64,000 nucleotides of DNA from Volvariella volvacea V23 (lineage: Eukaryota > Basidiomycota > Agaricomycetes > Agaricales > Pluteaceae). The translations under genes were made by a program, and so were the position numbers. Within the stretch, counting starts at the first letter, position 1. Every line of letters starts with the position of its first letter. Shown piece after piece: positions 46,860-59,113 of the stretch. The DNA is taken from assembly GCA_000349905.1 (NCBI GenBank), contig KB722739.1:2174138-2238137 (forward strand), written 5' to 3'. The notes beneath the pieces are model-generated. The model was not told the origin of the DNA, searched no databases, and saw only the letters and a program-made list of their open reading frames with translations.

Positions 46860-49800
46860 ATGGCTAATTCCCCTTACCCTGCAATCCCCGTAACGGGTGC
46901 TCCCCGAACTTTGATTGACCTGAAGGCCAACGGAGAAGTTAGTAGAATGCGCAATCACAGAGGTATGTACTCCCTTCATCATATGAAAGTGGAGTTAAGG
47001 ATGATTTGCATCCAGGCAACATGCCATCTCTTCCTCAAACCAAATATTGCACGTTATGCCCCGCAAAATTCACTCGGACGACTCACTTGAATAGGCATCT
47101 CCGTTCACGTAAGTCGACAACTTTCTTCACGACGAGCACTAGAGGAGTAACGTTGGTATAGATACGAACGAACGTTTGCACCGTTGCAACGTAAGTCAAG
47201 ACTTGCGTCAAGCGTACTCAGCTTATTCGGTGGACATAGACATGCAGTGCTGAATTTACCCGGAGTGACCTCCTAACACGGCACAAGAGGACTTGTGGGG
47301 ACTCGTGAGTCAAGTCCTATCTCCGCTTGTCCCATTTCATATTGATTACATCACAGTGCTAATGCCAACCGTTCAAGGCGAAAGTCATGTCAGGTGTGTG
47401 AACTTGTCGCTGTTCGGTTAGCAATAGCATTTACTCTTTGACAGGCTTGCGCAGAATCGAAAGTCAAATGCAACTTGCAATACCCATGCTCAAAATGCTC
47501 TTCTCGTGGCAAGGAGTGCATCTTCATCAACGATCCAGAGGCTTCACGAAACAAGCGAAATGCCAAGAAGGCACAGCGTACAACCTCGCCCAATTCATCA
47601 TCAGAAGGTGTCTCGCTACCTGTGTTATCAGCAACATCACACCCCTCTTTCAGCATCTCCCCCGCTTCCCCTCTCTCATCGAATTCTATCGCTACCTCGC
47701 CCGCTCGGTTAGAGAGCGGCTTTTCCACGCTGATATCCTCCGCCTCCTCGTCCTCATCTAGCTCCTCACCTAGAACGGACTTCTTCGAAACGCGGAACGA
47801 CGTACCATATGACCTCGAACTAGACACGCTGACGCTTGACACCCAACTCAATCAAATATTTTCGACTTCCACGTTCGATCCCTTCCTGGATCAGTCGTTT
47901 TCACCCTGTTCCACCCAACCTCAGATGAACGATTTCACATGGGTAGAAGGGGGAAATACCTACTATCCTGGGTACAGTGACGATGGGTTTGCGCTCCCTC
48001 CCAACGAACCACTGGTACCACCCCCGGTTGACTACCAAAACAACCAGCTACTCGGAAGCATGATGATTAATCAAGTCCCTTCTTCACAAGCGATACGCAG
48101 TTCCCCGTCCTCTTCTGCTTTAGGAACGCTACCGAGGATAAGCCAGTATGGGGAACCAACAGCGGCGGAATTAGAACATTACCGTGCGTTGGTCTATCAC
48201 GTTCCGAGCGTATTTGGGAGCTGTTGTTGATTACTTTCCTTTTCCGCCATTGCTGTTTTACGGATGTCGCGATAACTTATTGTCCTGCTAGTCTATTCAT
48301 TCATATCAGAATTTTCTTTGCAAGTACCTGTGATACACCCGTCAACTTGGCAGGTTGAAGGAAAGCCTTTTTATTTGATTCGTGCTATGCAGGCTTGTGG
48401 CGCGACATTTGCACAAACACGTACTGCGCAGAACTTCGTGTCCGATGTCTTGCTCTCGTCTCGGGATGCTCTGATGTTTGAAGTTGTGAGTCACATACCG
48501 ACAAGCCCAAAAAGGGTAACTTGTAAGGCGCTGACCGCATTACCTACGCTCTAGGCAAAGAACTCCTCGGACTTCGGTGAAAATGTGAATGTACTTCTTT
48601 CGCTTGTGCTCCTGCAATCCATCGGTCTCTTCCACCAAAAGGTCGACCAACGGCGACTATACAGTGTGTACCATAGCATGCTCGTTACGGTGAGATGTCG
48701 TGAAGGCACCAACGTTGACCCGAAGCATTGATTTGGACCTCGCCTTGTCCTTGTTTGTTGTCAGGTTATTCGGCGGTCGGGTCTTTTAGACTATATTGGG
48801 ACATGGCTTCCACCAGACCTCTCCGACCCTCACACACTGGATATAGCTTGGAGAGGTTGGATCAGTTACGAAACAATCAAACGGTAAGTTGGTAGTGAAC
48901 ATACCTTTCTTGCCTTCCTTTCCTTCCCCTAAGCTTTTCATATCCACCCGTGTCCGCGGGGCTCGGTCTTGTCCACAAACGTCACGCTGATCGGCGCCCA
49001 CGTCGTTGACAGGGCTCTATGGCTATCTTATCTCCATGACTGCATCCAGTGCATGAACTTTGCTACTCCCCCGACATATCTCCCCGAGGAGTTCGACAAC
49101 GTTCCCCTTCCCTGTGACGATACAGCCTGGAAAGCTAATAGCTCCCGGGGATGGGCTGACGTTCTTCCCTCCGGTCACCAAAATGCACCACTAGCTGCTT
49201 CGGGTTCGGCCTCGACACGTATCACCGGCGTCAGAATGCAGCATGCCCTCAGTATGCTACGCGAAAATCACTTACAAAGCATCATAATGCCGCTCAATCC
49301 GTTCGCCCAATTTGTCCTTATCCACACCGTCCTACGGGACCTTTACACCTCCCAGGTGGATCTTCCCGGTGCCACCATCTCTGGTTCATTAAGCGATGCA
49401 ACATCGCCACCAGCGCCTAACTCGGTGTCGGGCCTAGGCCTAGGGATAAACCGGAACCGTTATCAATTCAATAACGATGACATCGCTAACAGGAATATGG
49501 ATGGAATGATGAATAACGACGCTACCTTCGTAATACAACGTGCTTTGCAAAATTGGCTGCACATCTGGCTTTCTAGTCCAGAAACGGCTCAACTTACGGG
49601 AACCTTGGTTGATGGGGTGCCAGTAGTTTACGATGCTATGCCGTACTACTGGCTTGCGCAGGCTTCCTTGATCACCATTCAAGGTAATATAGCACAAGGA
49701 GGTGTACATGGAACTGTTCATGGCAGTAACCGTGGCGTCGGAGGAAGTGGGAGAAGGTTTTGCGAGGGCCTAAGCCCAGAGGGGAGATTCAGACTCATGA

Positions 49801-50024
49801 AAGATTGGTTGGAGCGTATCAAGGTGTTCATACGTGGGGGTTCTCAGGTTCCAAATCATCTCTGGGAGGAGTTGGTTCAAATACTTGTTAAAGTGGAACG
49901 GGAGGACCGCCAGGTAAGGATGCCCTCAGGGTTGCTCTCGTTTGGGAGCGGAGCTGCCGCACAGTTGGGAGTCTCTTTGATGGGGTCAGTCTATGGCGAT
50001 GGCCTATTGGGCTACTACCCTTGA
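46860..50024 (+). CDS. Transcription factor with two C2H2-type fingers and a Zn2Cys6 cluster
   Basis: This is a nuclear DNA-binding regulator. Finger 1 is C46-x2-C49-x12-H62-x3-H66. Finger 2 is C74-x2-C77-x12-H90-x3-C94, with a TNERLHR linker close to the classic type. The fungal binuclear cluster is C108-x2-C111-x6-C118-x5-C124-x2-C127-x6-C134. The three modules are spread over five or more short exons; the acceptor before ACATGC (about 47242) is needed to keep finger 2 in frame. A Ser-rich linker leads to a fungal transcription-factor middle region (QVEGKPFYLIRAMQACGA, SLVLLQSIGLFHQ, AWRGWISYETIKR-ALWLSYLHDC). It ends ...LLGYYP at 50024. Start 46860 follows from the TATA position. It lies upstream of and divergent from the PKS, so it may be a cluster regulator; this is inference. 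Confidence 0.92.
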
Positions 50025-50999
50025 TTATCGGCGGGCCAAGACTGTGCTATTTTCTCTTATCTACTCTATTCCCTTTGCATGGTGTGTTCGCCTTCACTAC
50101 GACGCTTTGTACCATAGTACCATAGACGCGCTCAGTTGATCTCTTGTTGTATTAGTATGCTATAACTTATTTGCTATTGAGAATAGGCCCTCACACATAT
50201 GTCGTATATGAGACGAAAAATTCAATACTTGATATCTATCGTAGGATTTAATTTGATAGAATGAAGTTCCATCTTGCTTCGCCCGCAATAACTCCTAATC
50301 GCTTGCTTCAGACCACCCGAGCCTTCGGCACTCCTTGACCACTGAGTGATCCCAACTGTGGATCACCACGGCTTAACGACGAAGTACACGAGCCTGAACA
50401 TAAGCAAGTGTGTCCACGGGCTTTCGTAGGTGTGGATGGAACAGATGCCGAGGGATAGTGAGCTTACTCACTTCCAAGCCGCACTTTACAGTGTGATAAT
50501 GGGGATGGCGTTGCGAACTTGCAATCGTACCTAGAGCACCTGATTTCAGTGCAATCGGGCGCCCTTACGACTCGTGATGTGTTGGAAGAGAGGGGTAAGT
50601 CCTTGGCGAGATATTCGCTGGGATAATAATAGTGGGGGTATATTAACAACTACTAAAGCAACCAAAAGTTAGGAAGTCCAAGTTGTAGAGACACGATGAG
50701 CCCCACGAGGACGCAGACACAGACCCTGGCCGCAAGGCGAGACGGGCTGCCTGCGAGCGCAGTTCATGTTGGGTTCGGTGAACGCCGACCTACAGCATCA
50801 ACACAGCTACCTCCAGCCTGGATCATGAACAAGTATCATCGGAGGAATAGCTAAATGGCATTTCCTTCCTCCACCGATACCTTGAATTGGTCGCTGTTGT
50901 GCGTGCCCCCGAGTCGCCGACCTTATTAAGCAGACCTCCATGGTACGTCATTGTTCTCACAGCCAACCTTATCGTCGTCCGTCAAACTTGTGCTTGATT
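50025..50999. other. Intergenic, transcription factor to GFA gene
   Basis: No frame with a motif, RNA gene or clear repeat is seen. Confidence 0.45.
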
Positions 51000-51829
51000 A
51001 TGCCTGTCGAACTCAAAGGTAGCTGCCATTGCGGTGCTGTCAAGTTTTCTCTGCTCTCGAGCACCCCAGTTCCCTACCAGGTTTGTCCCTCTCGCTGGAT
51101 CAGGGGCGAGCTGCAACGGATTGATGGCTGAATTATGACCTCGTACAGCTGTGTCTTTGCTCGATCTGTCGCAAGGTCGGCGGTGTTGGAGGTTCTATTA
51201 ACCTTGGTGGGCACAGCAGTACACTCAAGGTTGAGGGCAAAGAACACATCAGGTATGGTAATACCTAATAGACGTTGGTGCTTCTCGTGGTCCGCCCCTC
51301 TCGCCTTCATACCTGGCTCTCCCGCAGACCTCGCTTGAGGCCAACTGTTTCGAGTGTTCTAAATTGGGGCTGATACTTTGTATTACCCCCGAATAGCGTC
51401 TACAAAGCGGTGCTAAATCGAGGCACGCCCCAAGAAACAATTGCATCATCCGAGAGGAACTTCTGCTCCAAATGCTCAAGCATGTTGTGGCTGTATGACG
51501 AGGCATGGTGAGTGCCATCACCACGCACTCTCTTCAATTGTAAAGTAAGCGAGTACTCAATGTCGGGCGAAAGGCCCGAACTCATTCATCCCTTCGCTTC
51601 TGCGATTGATGAGCCCGAGCTTGAGGCTCCAGAAACTCTCGTAAGTCATGAGAATCCCTCGCTTGAGCACGGTGCTGACTCACATTTACTTTGCTTCTAG
51701 GTTTGCATCAAATTAGACTCCAAGCCAGATTATGTCCGTCTACCCGAAGGCTCCAAGAAAGTGTACAAGAACTATGGTCCAGATTCATTAGAAGGATGGC
51801 ACAAGAAGAATGGCTTGTTTGTTGAATGA
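51000..51829 (+). CDS. GFA/CENP-V family zinc protein
   Basis: This is a small protein of the glutathione-dependent formaldehyde-activating / CENP-V fold (Mss4-like zinc scaffold). MPVELKGSCHCGAVKFSL has the first C-x-C-G pair. The next exon has LCLCSICRKVGG, and a later one FCSKCSSMLW, which completes the zinc-binding cysteines. After three or four short introns it ends KNGLFVE-stop at 51827-51829, about 150 aa. Family members bind structural zinc and in some cases glutathione-hydroxymethyl adducts; the activity of fungal paralogs is mostly undefined. The first residues match the family start closely, so ATG 51000 is preferred. It lies downstream of the regulator with no evident link. Confidence 0.9.
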
Positions 51830-53536
51830 AGGAGACGTGTATCGATATCAATATCAGATGGGTTGTGGAAGCGACTATCGCGAGTTCATGTGGTCACCTA
51901 GATTCACCCAAACTCAGAAGTGTGCATGATGTCGCTATTTTGAGCAAGCATCGTTGTCCAAGTGATTCGAAGCAGAACACGGGAGCCGACGTTCAAGTCT
52001 TGGAATTAGACCATCACTATCGCCAACTGTGGCCGGCGGCGCGGCTTGCAGTACTCCGGGTCTGTCTTCGTCTGTTGAGCTAGCGGCGGGACTACCCTGG
52101 TTCGTCGTAGTGCTCCAACACACGTCGACGGTTAGCGCCATCAAGGAACTCAAGCCATATCATCTGCTGTGTTCCTTACCCGGGTTCGTTGAGCTTCGAC
52201 ACAATGATGAGTTCCCAATTTGCTATGGACAGAACACGACCATCAGCACGATCGAAATAGCTCTGCTTTGCTGTAGCACTGTGCTTGTGTGTTGCACCAT
52301 GCGCTTATTGTAATATCATTGATGTGCGAGGCATTGGAATTAGCCTTTCATCTCTTGTGAGCTCCCCTGTCGCCATGACGGATGTTTCGTTAATCTCTAA
52401 CAAGAATGAAGATCTTAATACGGCGTGGACAAAGACTGCATTAGAGAGTTTGTGTCACACAGCGTTGGGGTTCTTGGCTAGCGACTCGCTTCGCCTGATG
52501 ATTGCGCTGGCAAGTCTCCACAACTTCTAATAGCCCCCGAGACCTCGTGCTGTCCCAACTCGTTAGTTTTGAAAGTGAATACTAAATGGAGAGTCAGTCA
52601 TGCGAAGTGCGAATCATTTGATTCGTCTTGAGCAGTTGTTGAGCCGGGTTTCCTGGTTCAGGAACAATTCACTTTCAAGCGCGGCGGCCCAGTAGCGAAG
52701 CGCGGTTAAGAAAAAGGAGGCTGCGCCCCCCATCAATACAGAAAAATTTAGCGCCTGTGCGTGGATTTTTGTTGTTAGCAACATTCCCCCGAGGTAGCCT
52801 ATGCGATTTACGCTGGTGGGAACATTGAAAACTTCGTAAAGTGGGGCTCTCGAGTATTTGAATATAGTCCATCCCAGCGCTTCCAATATTATCTGCGTAT
52901 CAAAAGACGTGAGCAACATGAGCTGAAAATACTATATCCGTTATTAGCAGTTAGCAGTTACGGGGCGGAGTAAAGAACTCGAGGAAGGACGGTTTACCAC
53001 AGGAAACTTAGATTCAACGCGAGCCTGTGATACCAATGCGCAATAATAGCCTTCGCGTATCCTACCCGATGGCCATCACCCTCGTCAACCACGGTAGCCT
53101 CGCGTCACTGCCGTGCCGCAACTGGGGTGACGAGTCTAGCGACGGGATAATCATGAAGAGTTCTAGCTTCAAATGGTCATGGAAGAACTCACAACTAGCT
53201 TGGGGTTTACCTGGTTCCAGTGGAGCTCAAGTCGAAGGTAGGGACCGATTCCTACCGCGGCTTGTGTGATCGATTGATATGACTATCGCAAAAGTACGTC
53301 CATCACCGACGGCAAGATCATCCGTGGGTTGATTTCGCGCGGTTAGGCGGATTACTAAAGCCTGGAAGCCTATTAGTGCTGGACGAGCGGCAAACAGACG
53401 CGAGATAAGACGCTAGTTGTAGTGGATGTAAATAGACATCGGAAGGAATCGCCAACAGGCCTTGATCGTGTTAAGTCCTTGAATAATGAGAATAGCTATC
53501 AGAGTCAATGAGGCCAGATTGACAAAACACGTTGTG
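51830..53536. other. Intergenic, GFA gene to tRNA-Ala copy 2
   Basis: A 101-codon minus-strand frame (52614-52919) has two hydrophobic patches but no recognised family. No gene here is supported. Confidence 0.45.
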
Positions 53537-53654
53537 GGGCGTTTAGCGCAGTGGTAGCGCGTATGCTTTGCATTTGTCCATCAGACACCTGCTGCCGGCG
53601 CTTCGATGAGCCGGAATTTGTATAAGGTCCAGGGTTCAATCCCCTGAACGTCCA
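53537..53654 (+). tRNA. tRNA-Ala(TGC) with intron, copy 2
   Basis: Both exons are identical to the copy at 11212 (GGGCGTT...TTTGCA and TGTATA...AACGTCCA), but the intron is 46 nt and differs in its middle. The 3' flank agcctttttcactc is shared with copy 1, so the flank was copied too. Confidence 0.93.
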
Positions 53655-53710
53655 GCCTTTTTCACTCAATCAAGACGTCGTGTGTTTGACACCATAGACA
53701 ACTTGGCTCC

Positions 53711-53910
53711 TGAGCCACGATAACAACGGACTGTGTGTTCCTTCTTTGCTGTACGTTCGATATTATATAGGGAACATTACTCGGCACCTGTGTCAATTCT
53801 TCGGCAAATTTGAGCTTTCCTTCAGCAATAGCAGCAGGAATGACTTAATGAAATGTCTCGGTGCACTTTTGTATTAACCAGATGACGATAAAACCGTTCA
53901 CTACGTGCGA
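53711..53910 (-). pseudogene. Relic of the last exon of an MDR oxidoreductase gene
   Basis: On the minus strand this aligns with the final exon of the intact gene at 54521-56216: VIPAAIAEGKLKFAEELT and QSVVIVA can be read against VVPAAIAEGKFKFAEELT and KSVVVVA. The Arg codon before VIPAA (intact: FHRVV) is TAA here (FH-stop), and the terminal stop region is changed. Only the C-terminal exon is recognisable, so it is a truncated, dead copy lying between tRNA-Ala copy 2 and the intact gene. Confidence 0.85.
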
Positions 53911-54520
53911 CAATTTTACGTCAAGTTCTAGTAGAATAGTGTATTGTCAGATGTCGCACAAGGAGATGAAATAAACAAACCTTTGCGCTCATTTCTGGAG
54001 TCATTGTATTACCATCGCTATAACTTCCATTTCACGGGAACAAGTCTCCATCGAGCCCCTCACCTCCACTTCGTGGCCTCACTTACTTAACTTGGCCTAG
54101 AAAGCCACAAGTTTCGGACCTGTAGGTAGCTTGTTTTATCCATTACGTTCGGCGGCTGTACACGACCTTTACCTCAGTGAGTCTTCCCCGCCGTCCTAAC
54201 CCTCTCCACCGACTTTCTTTCCCCTTGCTCCCCTTGAGGATATCATCCATGACCGTGCATTATATTTCTGATGCATCATCCCATCCTAGAGTCTGATATT
54301 GAGAGACAGATCTGATTTTGCGACTTATACGCTTTATTAGCATTCCTTTGACAGCGGTTTGTATTCCACGCTTTCAAGTCGGCCGCTATTTGTCTACCCT
54401 CTTTTCGTCGTCCCTATCTGGTATTCCCTCGTGTTTCCTTTGGATTAATCGCCTCTTTTAAGGAAAGGGGAAAAGAATAATATTCCCACTTAGAGTACAT
54501 TCATTCGTAGATCGACGACC
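53911..54520. other. Intergenic, MDR relic to MDR gene 5
   Basis: This is the 3' flank of MDR gene 5. The relic may extend faintly to about 53950. It is otherwise pyrimidine-rich with no coding signal. Confidence 0.5.
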
Positions 54521-56216
54521 TTACTCTTTAGCTACGACAACAACGGACTTTGCTTTGTTCCTTCCCTGCTGCACGTCCAAAATAACCTGCGGAACATTGC
54601 TCAACCCTTCCGTCAATTCCTCCGCAAACTTGAACTTTCCCTCTGCAATAGCAGCGGGAACGACGCGGTGGAATTCCTCGATGTATTTCGGCTCCAGCCA
54701 GATGACAATAAAGCCGTTCATGGACAAACCACGCGAGACGACATACAGCATATTCTGGTAGACGACATTCTCGTTAGCAATTGCGCATTTGGAGGTGGAC
54801 ATAGCTAACCTTCACGCTGACATCCGTATTGTAGGCTATTGTCGAAGCGAGTTAAGTTTTGGGTTGCAGCCATAACGGGACAGAGTACACACCTGAGATT
54901 TGGCCACATTCCTGCATCACGAGTCAGCATGCAAGAATACAAAGATACAATCTTGACTGACGATGAATCTCGCACCAACGGATGAGGCTTCAAGAGCTGC
55001 GTCTAACGTCTTCCCACCAACATTGTCCCAATAGCTATGACTGTCTGAGATTGGAACTGTATCGGTGGTCAGACACACTTACATGTCAACGGGTCCTTCG
55101 CGGGCCAACACATCTTTCACATCTGTATCCTTGTAGTTGAAGACAACGTCGGCACCCAGGTCCTTCATGAACTTGAGCTTCTCCTCGGATCCAGCAGAAG
55201 CGATGACCTTGAGGCCATCTTGCTTGGCGAGCTGGATGACAAGCCTGGGGGTAGTAATAATTATGGATAGAGTAGGGGAGACTACGTAAGACTGCGTACG
55301 ATCCAACACCACCTAGATTGCTCATTAGCTGAGAAAAAGTGCAATTTTATGGGACGTACTGGCACCAGAGGAGATAAAAGCGGTTTCACCCTATGCAAAG
55401 AAATAAACCAGGTGCATTGTACGATTTTAGAGACGATAAGCACACCTTCTTTGGGTGAGCGTACTCCTTCCAACCCATGTATGCGGTCTCGCCTACCACT
55501 TTTCAGGACACTGACAGAGCTACACTTCTGCGTAACCACTCACCAGGCATTCCAGCCGCTCCAACATAAACCGACCACGGCAAGTGATACTTGTTATCGA
55601 GGACGATCAACTTGAATGGGCCTTCGTCGTCGTGCATATTCTTGTGCACACTGTACTCCTCGTACGCTACAGAAAACAGTTGATTGAGCACTAATGTGAT
55701 GGACTGAAAGGAATGAGACGTACGGAGCCACCCGTAGACGTGATCACCAGCCTTCACTGCCGGATTCTCTGAACGCACGACCAAACCAACTGCGAAGCCG
55801 AAAATCCTGTGGCCAGATAGGTGAGCGTTCCTGCCCGTTCAAAAGCTGCACACCCGCGCGCTCACGGCTTGTCAACAAGGAACGGAGGCTGATGAACAAC
55901 ATTGAGAATCGTATTGAATCACCCTTGTGAAAGAAGCGTACCGCATAATCTTTGACATCAGCTGGACGCATTTGACCTCTGAAGTAGGGATCAATGGAGA
56001 CCACGAGGGTCTTCACGAGAAAGCCTCCATTGAGTTCCACTTTGTCGGGGTCAATCATTTCTGAAGTATCGTAGGCGACGTCTTGCCCAGGCTTTGGATA
56101 CCCTACAGCGTGACGTCAATTCAAATCAGTATCTCGTTCAGCCAAGAAGGTTTGGGGTTGTGCTGACCTTTGGGGATGGACTTGAACAAGATGCGACCGT
56201 TGGTGACAGGTGCCAT
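54521..56216 (-). CDS. MDR-family NADPH-dependent oxidoreductase, gene 5
   Basis: This is an intact medium-chain reductase of the same family as the 21-31 kb array but of a second subtype shared with gene 6. It starts MAPVTNGRILFKSIPKG at 56216. Blocks: NGGFLVKTLVVSIDPYFRGQMRP, PPFLVDKP, IFGFAVGLVVRSENPAVKAGDHVYGWL, YEEYSVHKNMHDDEGPFKL, LPWSVYVGAAGMPG, GETAFISSGA-S-GVGS (cofactor loop), VIASAGSEEKLKFMKDLGADVVFNY, YWDNVGGKTLDAALEAS, GLSMNGFIVIWLEPKYIEEF, KSVVVVAKE-stop at 54521. About a dozen introns sit at the same places as in the tandem array, so all copies share one ancestor. The expected activity is NADPH-dependent enone/enal reduction. No lesion was found. Confidence 0.93.
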
Positions 56217-56672
56217 ATTTGTTGCAGAATCAAAGGCGATGAGCAGATACACTGAGCATGTTCGCGCGTAGTTTAATACCCCTCCTGCAGTTAGCTGGGT
56301 GTCATACCATGTCTAAGGGATGTGAATATAAATAGCATCATACTCACTATGAATGAGGTTTCACCTGTTCGGATATGCCTTTTAGAGGAGGCAACTCCGC
56401 GGAATCAGCTGTATTACACGCGCAGAGAGACATTCTGAGCAAGCATCTGAGCAAGCATTGAAGGAGCAACTCGGACTGATGAACAAGCCCGGACGAGGCG
56501 CTGTAAGCACCAACTGGGAAGCCCCCCCTCTGCGTGATTTCGACCTTTGTGTAGTATACAGCGAGCTCGGGAGCGCGCTACAGCGAATTCTGACATGAAT
56601 AGTCCACTGGTTCAAACGTAAAGGCACGCAAGGAATCATGTTGAGATAGCGCACGCTCAACATACCACTACA
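56217..56672. other. Intergenic, MDR gene 5 to NOP12
   Basis: This is the promoter region of MDR gene 5 (AT-rich element near 56325) and the 3' flank of NOP12. No gene is seen. Confidence 0.5.
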
Positions 56673-59016
56673 TTACTTCTTACTTTTCACCTTCGCCTTA
56701 CTTTTACTCTTCGCCTTCCCTTTCACCTTCTCATCTCCATGTTTTCTTACCCTCGTCCTCTGTTTTTTCTCCTTCGCAGATCCATTCCGCATATCAACGC
56801 CAGCGTTACCCAGCGCCGCCCTCGCTTTCTTCTTTGCCATCCTCCTTGCTAGACGTTCTGGGTCGGAAGCCTTCAACTTCTTCCTCTCGTCCTTTGACAG
56901 TCCCGCGAGCCGAGCGCCTAGTTCTGGGTTGCCTTTTGGAATGACAATTGGAGTGGAGGATGTAGCCTTTCGAGGTGTAGGTGCACCTGGTTTTGCGGAC
57001 TTCGAAGCTTTACCACCTTTTGCTTTGCCCGAGGTGGTCTTGGTATCTTTGGTCGACACGCCAGGTAGTGTTTTACAACGCTGTACGCGTAGCTTTCGTT
57101 TTGCGAACTTGAGAGTCCCTTCCTCCATTGCAAGGATTTCGTCGACGCACTGCTTGTCCTGTTTTGCAAGAAAGTCAGAGATGGTGCGTTAAGAGAGTCA
57201 ACAAGACGATGAACTTACAGCGAATTGAACATATGCGAAGCCTTTCCCCAGTTGTGTATCCTTATCCCTCACAATCCTGACTTTCCTCACCCATCCTTTA
57301 TGTTTTGACAACGCCCCTTCATCGTCATCGTCCTCCTCATCCGCCTCAGGCGGTGGACCCCTCTCACCCGCCACTATACCCTCAAAGAACGTCCTCAAAT
57401 CCTCTTCCTTGCTCTCAAAATCCAGGTTCCCAACGAATACCGTCAACTTTGGATCTCTAGCACTACTCACAACCGTGCCGTCCGACAGCTTCGCCGTGCG
57501 GCCGCGACCTCTCAGCGCCAAATCGACACGGAGCATGCGTTCTTGGTATACTGTCCCATCAAACAACTCGACAGCCTTCTTCGCGGCCTCATAGGGACTC
57601 ATAGCTGCTTCAGCGTGCTTGCTCGCCTTGAATCCAGATTCGTCAGCCACAGGAGGATGATGCGCAAATACGATATACGCGTTCACAGAAGCAGCTGATT
57701 CGTGGAATTCATGATGAATAAATGCGATTTTCTTCTTTTGAGCTGGCGTCAGATACTTCTTCTCGTCTTTCTTCAACAGCTCTTGGTCCTCAGCATCGTC
57801 GTCGCCGCCTCTCGCGCGTCGTCTCTTGTCGCTTTCGTGTTCTCTCCATGCAGAGATCCGTTCTAAATCATGCTGACGTACTGAGGAAGCGACTTTTGGT
57901 TTTGGTTTGGATGAGTCCGCCTCCTCATCCCCCGGAAGTTTGTTGGTCGGGTTCTGGAAAGCGATTGATCGGAAACGAGTTGACTCGATTTTAGCACCTG
58001 GAAGACGCGCTAATAGATGTCTATGTAATTGCTTAAGCAGGGACTGTATTCACACGATATGAATGACCCGAACTAAGGAGAGTAAAGGGAAATGGACGAA
58101 CCCTCTTCTCAGCCACTTCGATGCTAAGATTCCCGACGAAGATGGTGCGTTCGTCGCGCTGTTCTGAAGTTTCATCCGGAGGAACGTATTTCTGTTTCGG
58201 TGGTTTAGAGGAACGCTTGGATGCTTTCTTGTCTCGAAGGGTTTCGTGAACTAGTTTAGAAGGATCTCCTTCATCGTCCGAGGATTCAGAATTCGATTCT
58301 TCCTCGACCTCCTCGCTTTCCTCACCACTTTCACCGCCTGCATCGTTCTCATCGGAAACTTCGTCTCTGCTTTCTTGTTCGTCTTCTTCCGAGGCATTGT
58401 CAACCTCCCCGTGTGGTGGTTTTTGCCTTGTGGCTTTGCTCTTCTCCTTCATCTTTTGCTGGTAATACGCGTTCTCCAGGTCAGAGTTATCTTCATCCGC
58501 GTCCTCATCCTCATCCTCATCATGGCCCTCGACTTCCTCTTCCTCACTATCTACACCCGCTCCTTCGTCATCCATCCTCGCGCGCTTCGGTACGATTTTG
58601 TCACCCTTCTCCTTCTTGCTCCTTCTACTCTTCTTCCCCGTCTGATCCTCAGCTAGCGACTCCCGTTTGGCCTTAGTGCCTCCCTCGCGTTTTCCCATTC
58701 CCTTCCGTGAATCCTTGCTTTCGGCCTTGAACTTCTTCCCCTTCTTCCCCTCTACATCCGGCGCATCTAGCTTGCGTTTCTTCCCCGAGCCTTCTGGCGT
58801 CGTAGACTCGTCAGCGGCCGATACATTCGTTGTCTGCACACTGGGCTTTGGTTTGGGAGGAGGTGCGACCTGAGGCGAGCATGAGCAGCCACGAAATTTG
58901 AAGTGAAACGGTACCAAACTCACCGGAGTCGTTTTGAACAGAGCATCGAGCTCGCTATCTATGCCTGTGGCCTTGCCCTTGCCATGGGAAGGGAGGAGTA
59001 ATGTGGACAGGCTCAT
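56673..59016 (-). CDS. NOP12: Nop12-like nucleolar RNA-binding protein (ribosome biogenesis)
   Basis: This is a nucleolar RRM protein of the Nop12/RBM34 family, needed for 25S/5.8S rRNA maturation in yeast. It starts MSLSTLLLPSHGKGKATG. A long acidic/basic low-complexity region (EEEEVEGHDEDEDED, Lys-rich patches) precedes RRM1, which begins ERTIFVGNLSIEVAEKR and is split by a large insertion, as usual in this family (it resumes at SAASVNAYIVFAHH). RRM2 has LTVFVGNLDFESKEEDLRTFF (RNP2) and KGFAYVQFA (RNP1). The Lys/Arg-rich tail GKAKSKSKAKVKSKK is a probable nucleolar signal; stop at 56673-56675. Four exons are used. The start at 59016 is the first ATG in frame. Confidence 0.93.
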
Positions 59017-59113
59017 AGATGAGTTGCAGAAATTATTCGACAAGCGACTGATGGCGGTGAGAGGCCAAATCGGTCTTGCTGACCGTTGACATCACCAAGC
59101 GAGATTTAAGCAA

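Noticed and set aside
52614..52919. 101-codon minus-strand frame with hydrophobic stretches
   Set aside because: No family resemblance or splice context; hydrophobic patches alone are not enough.
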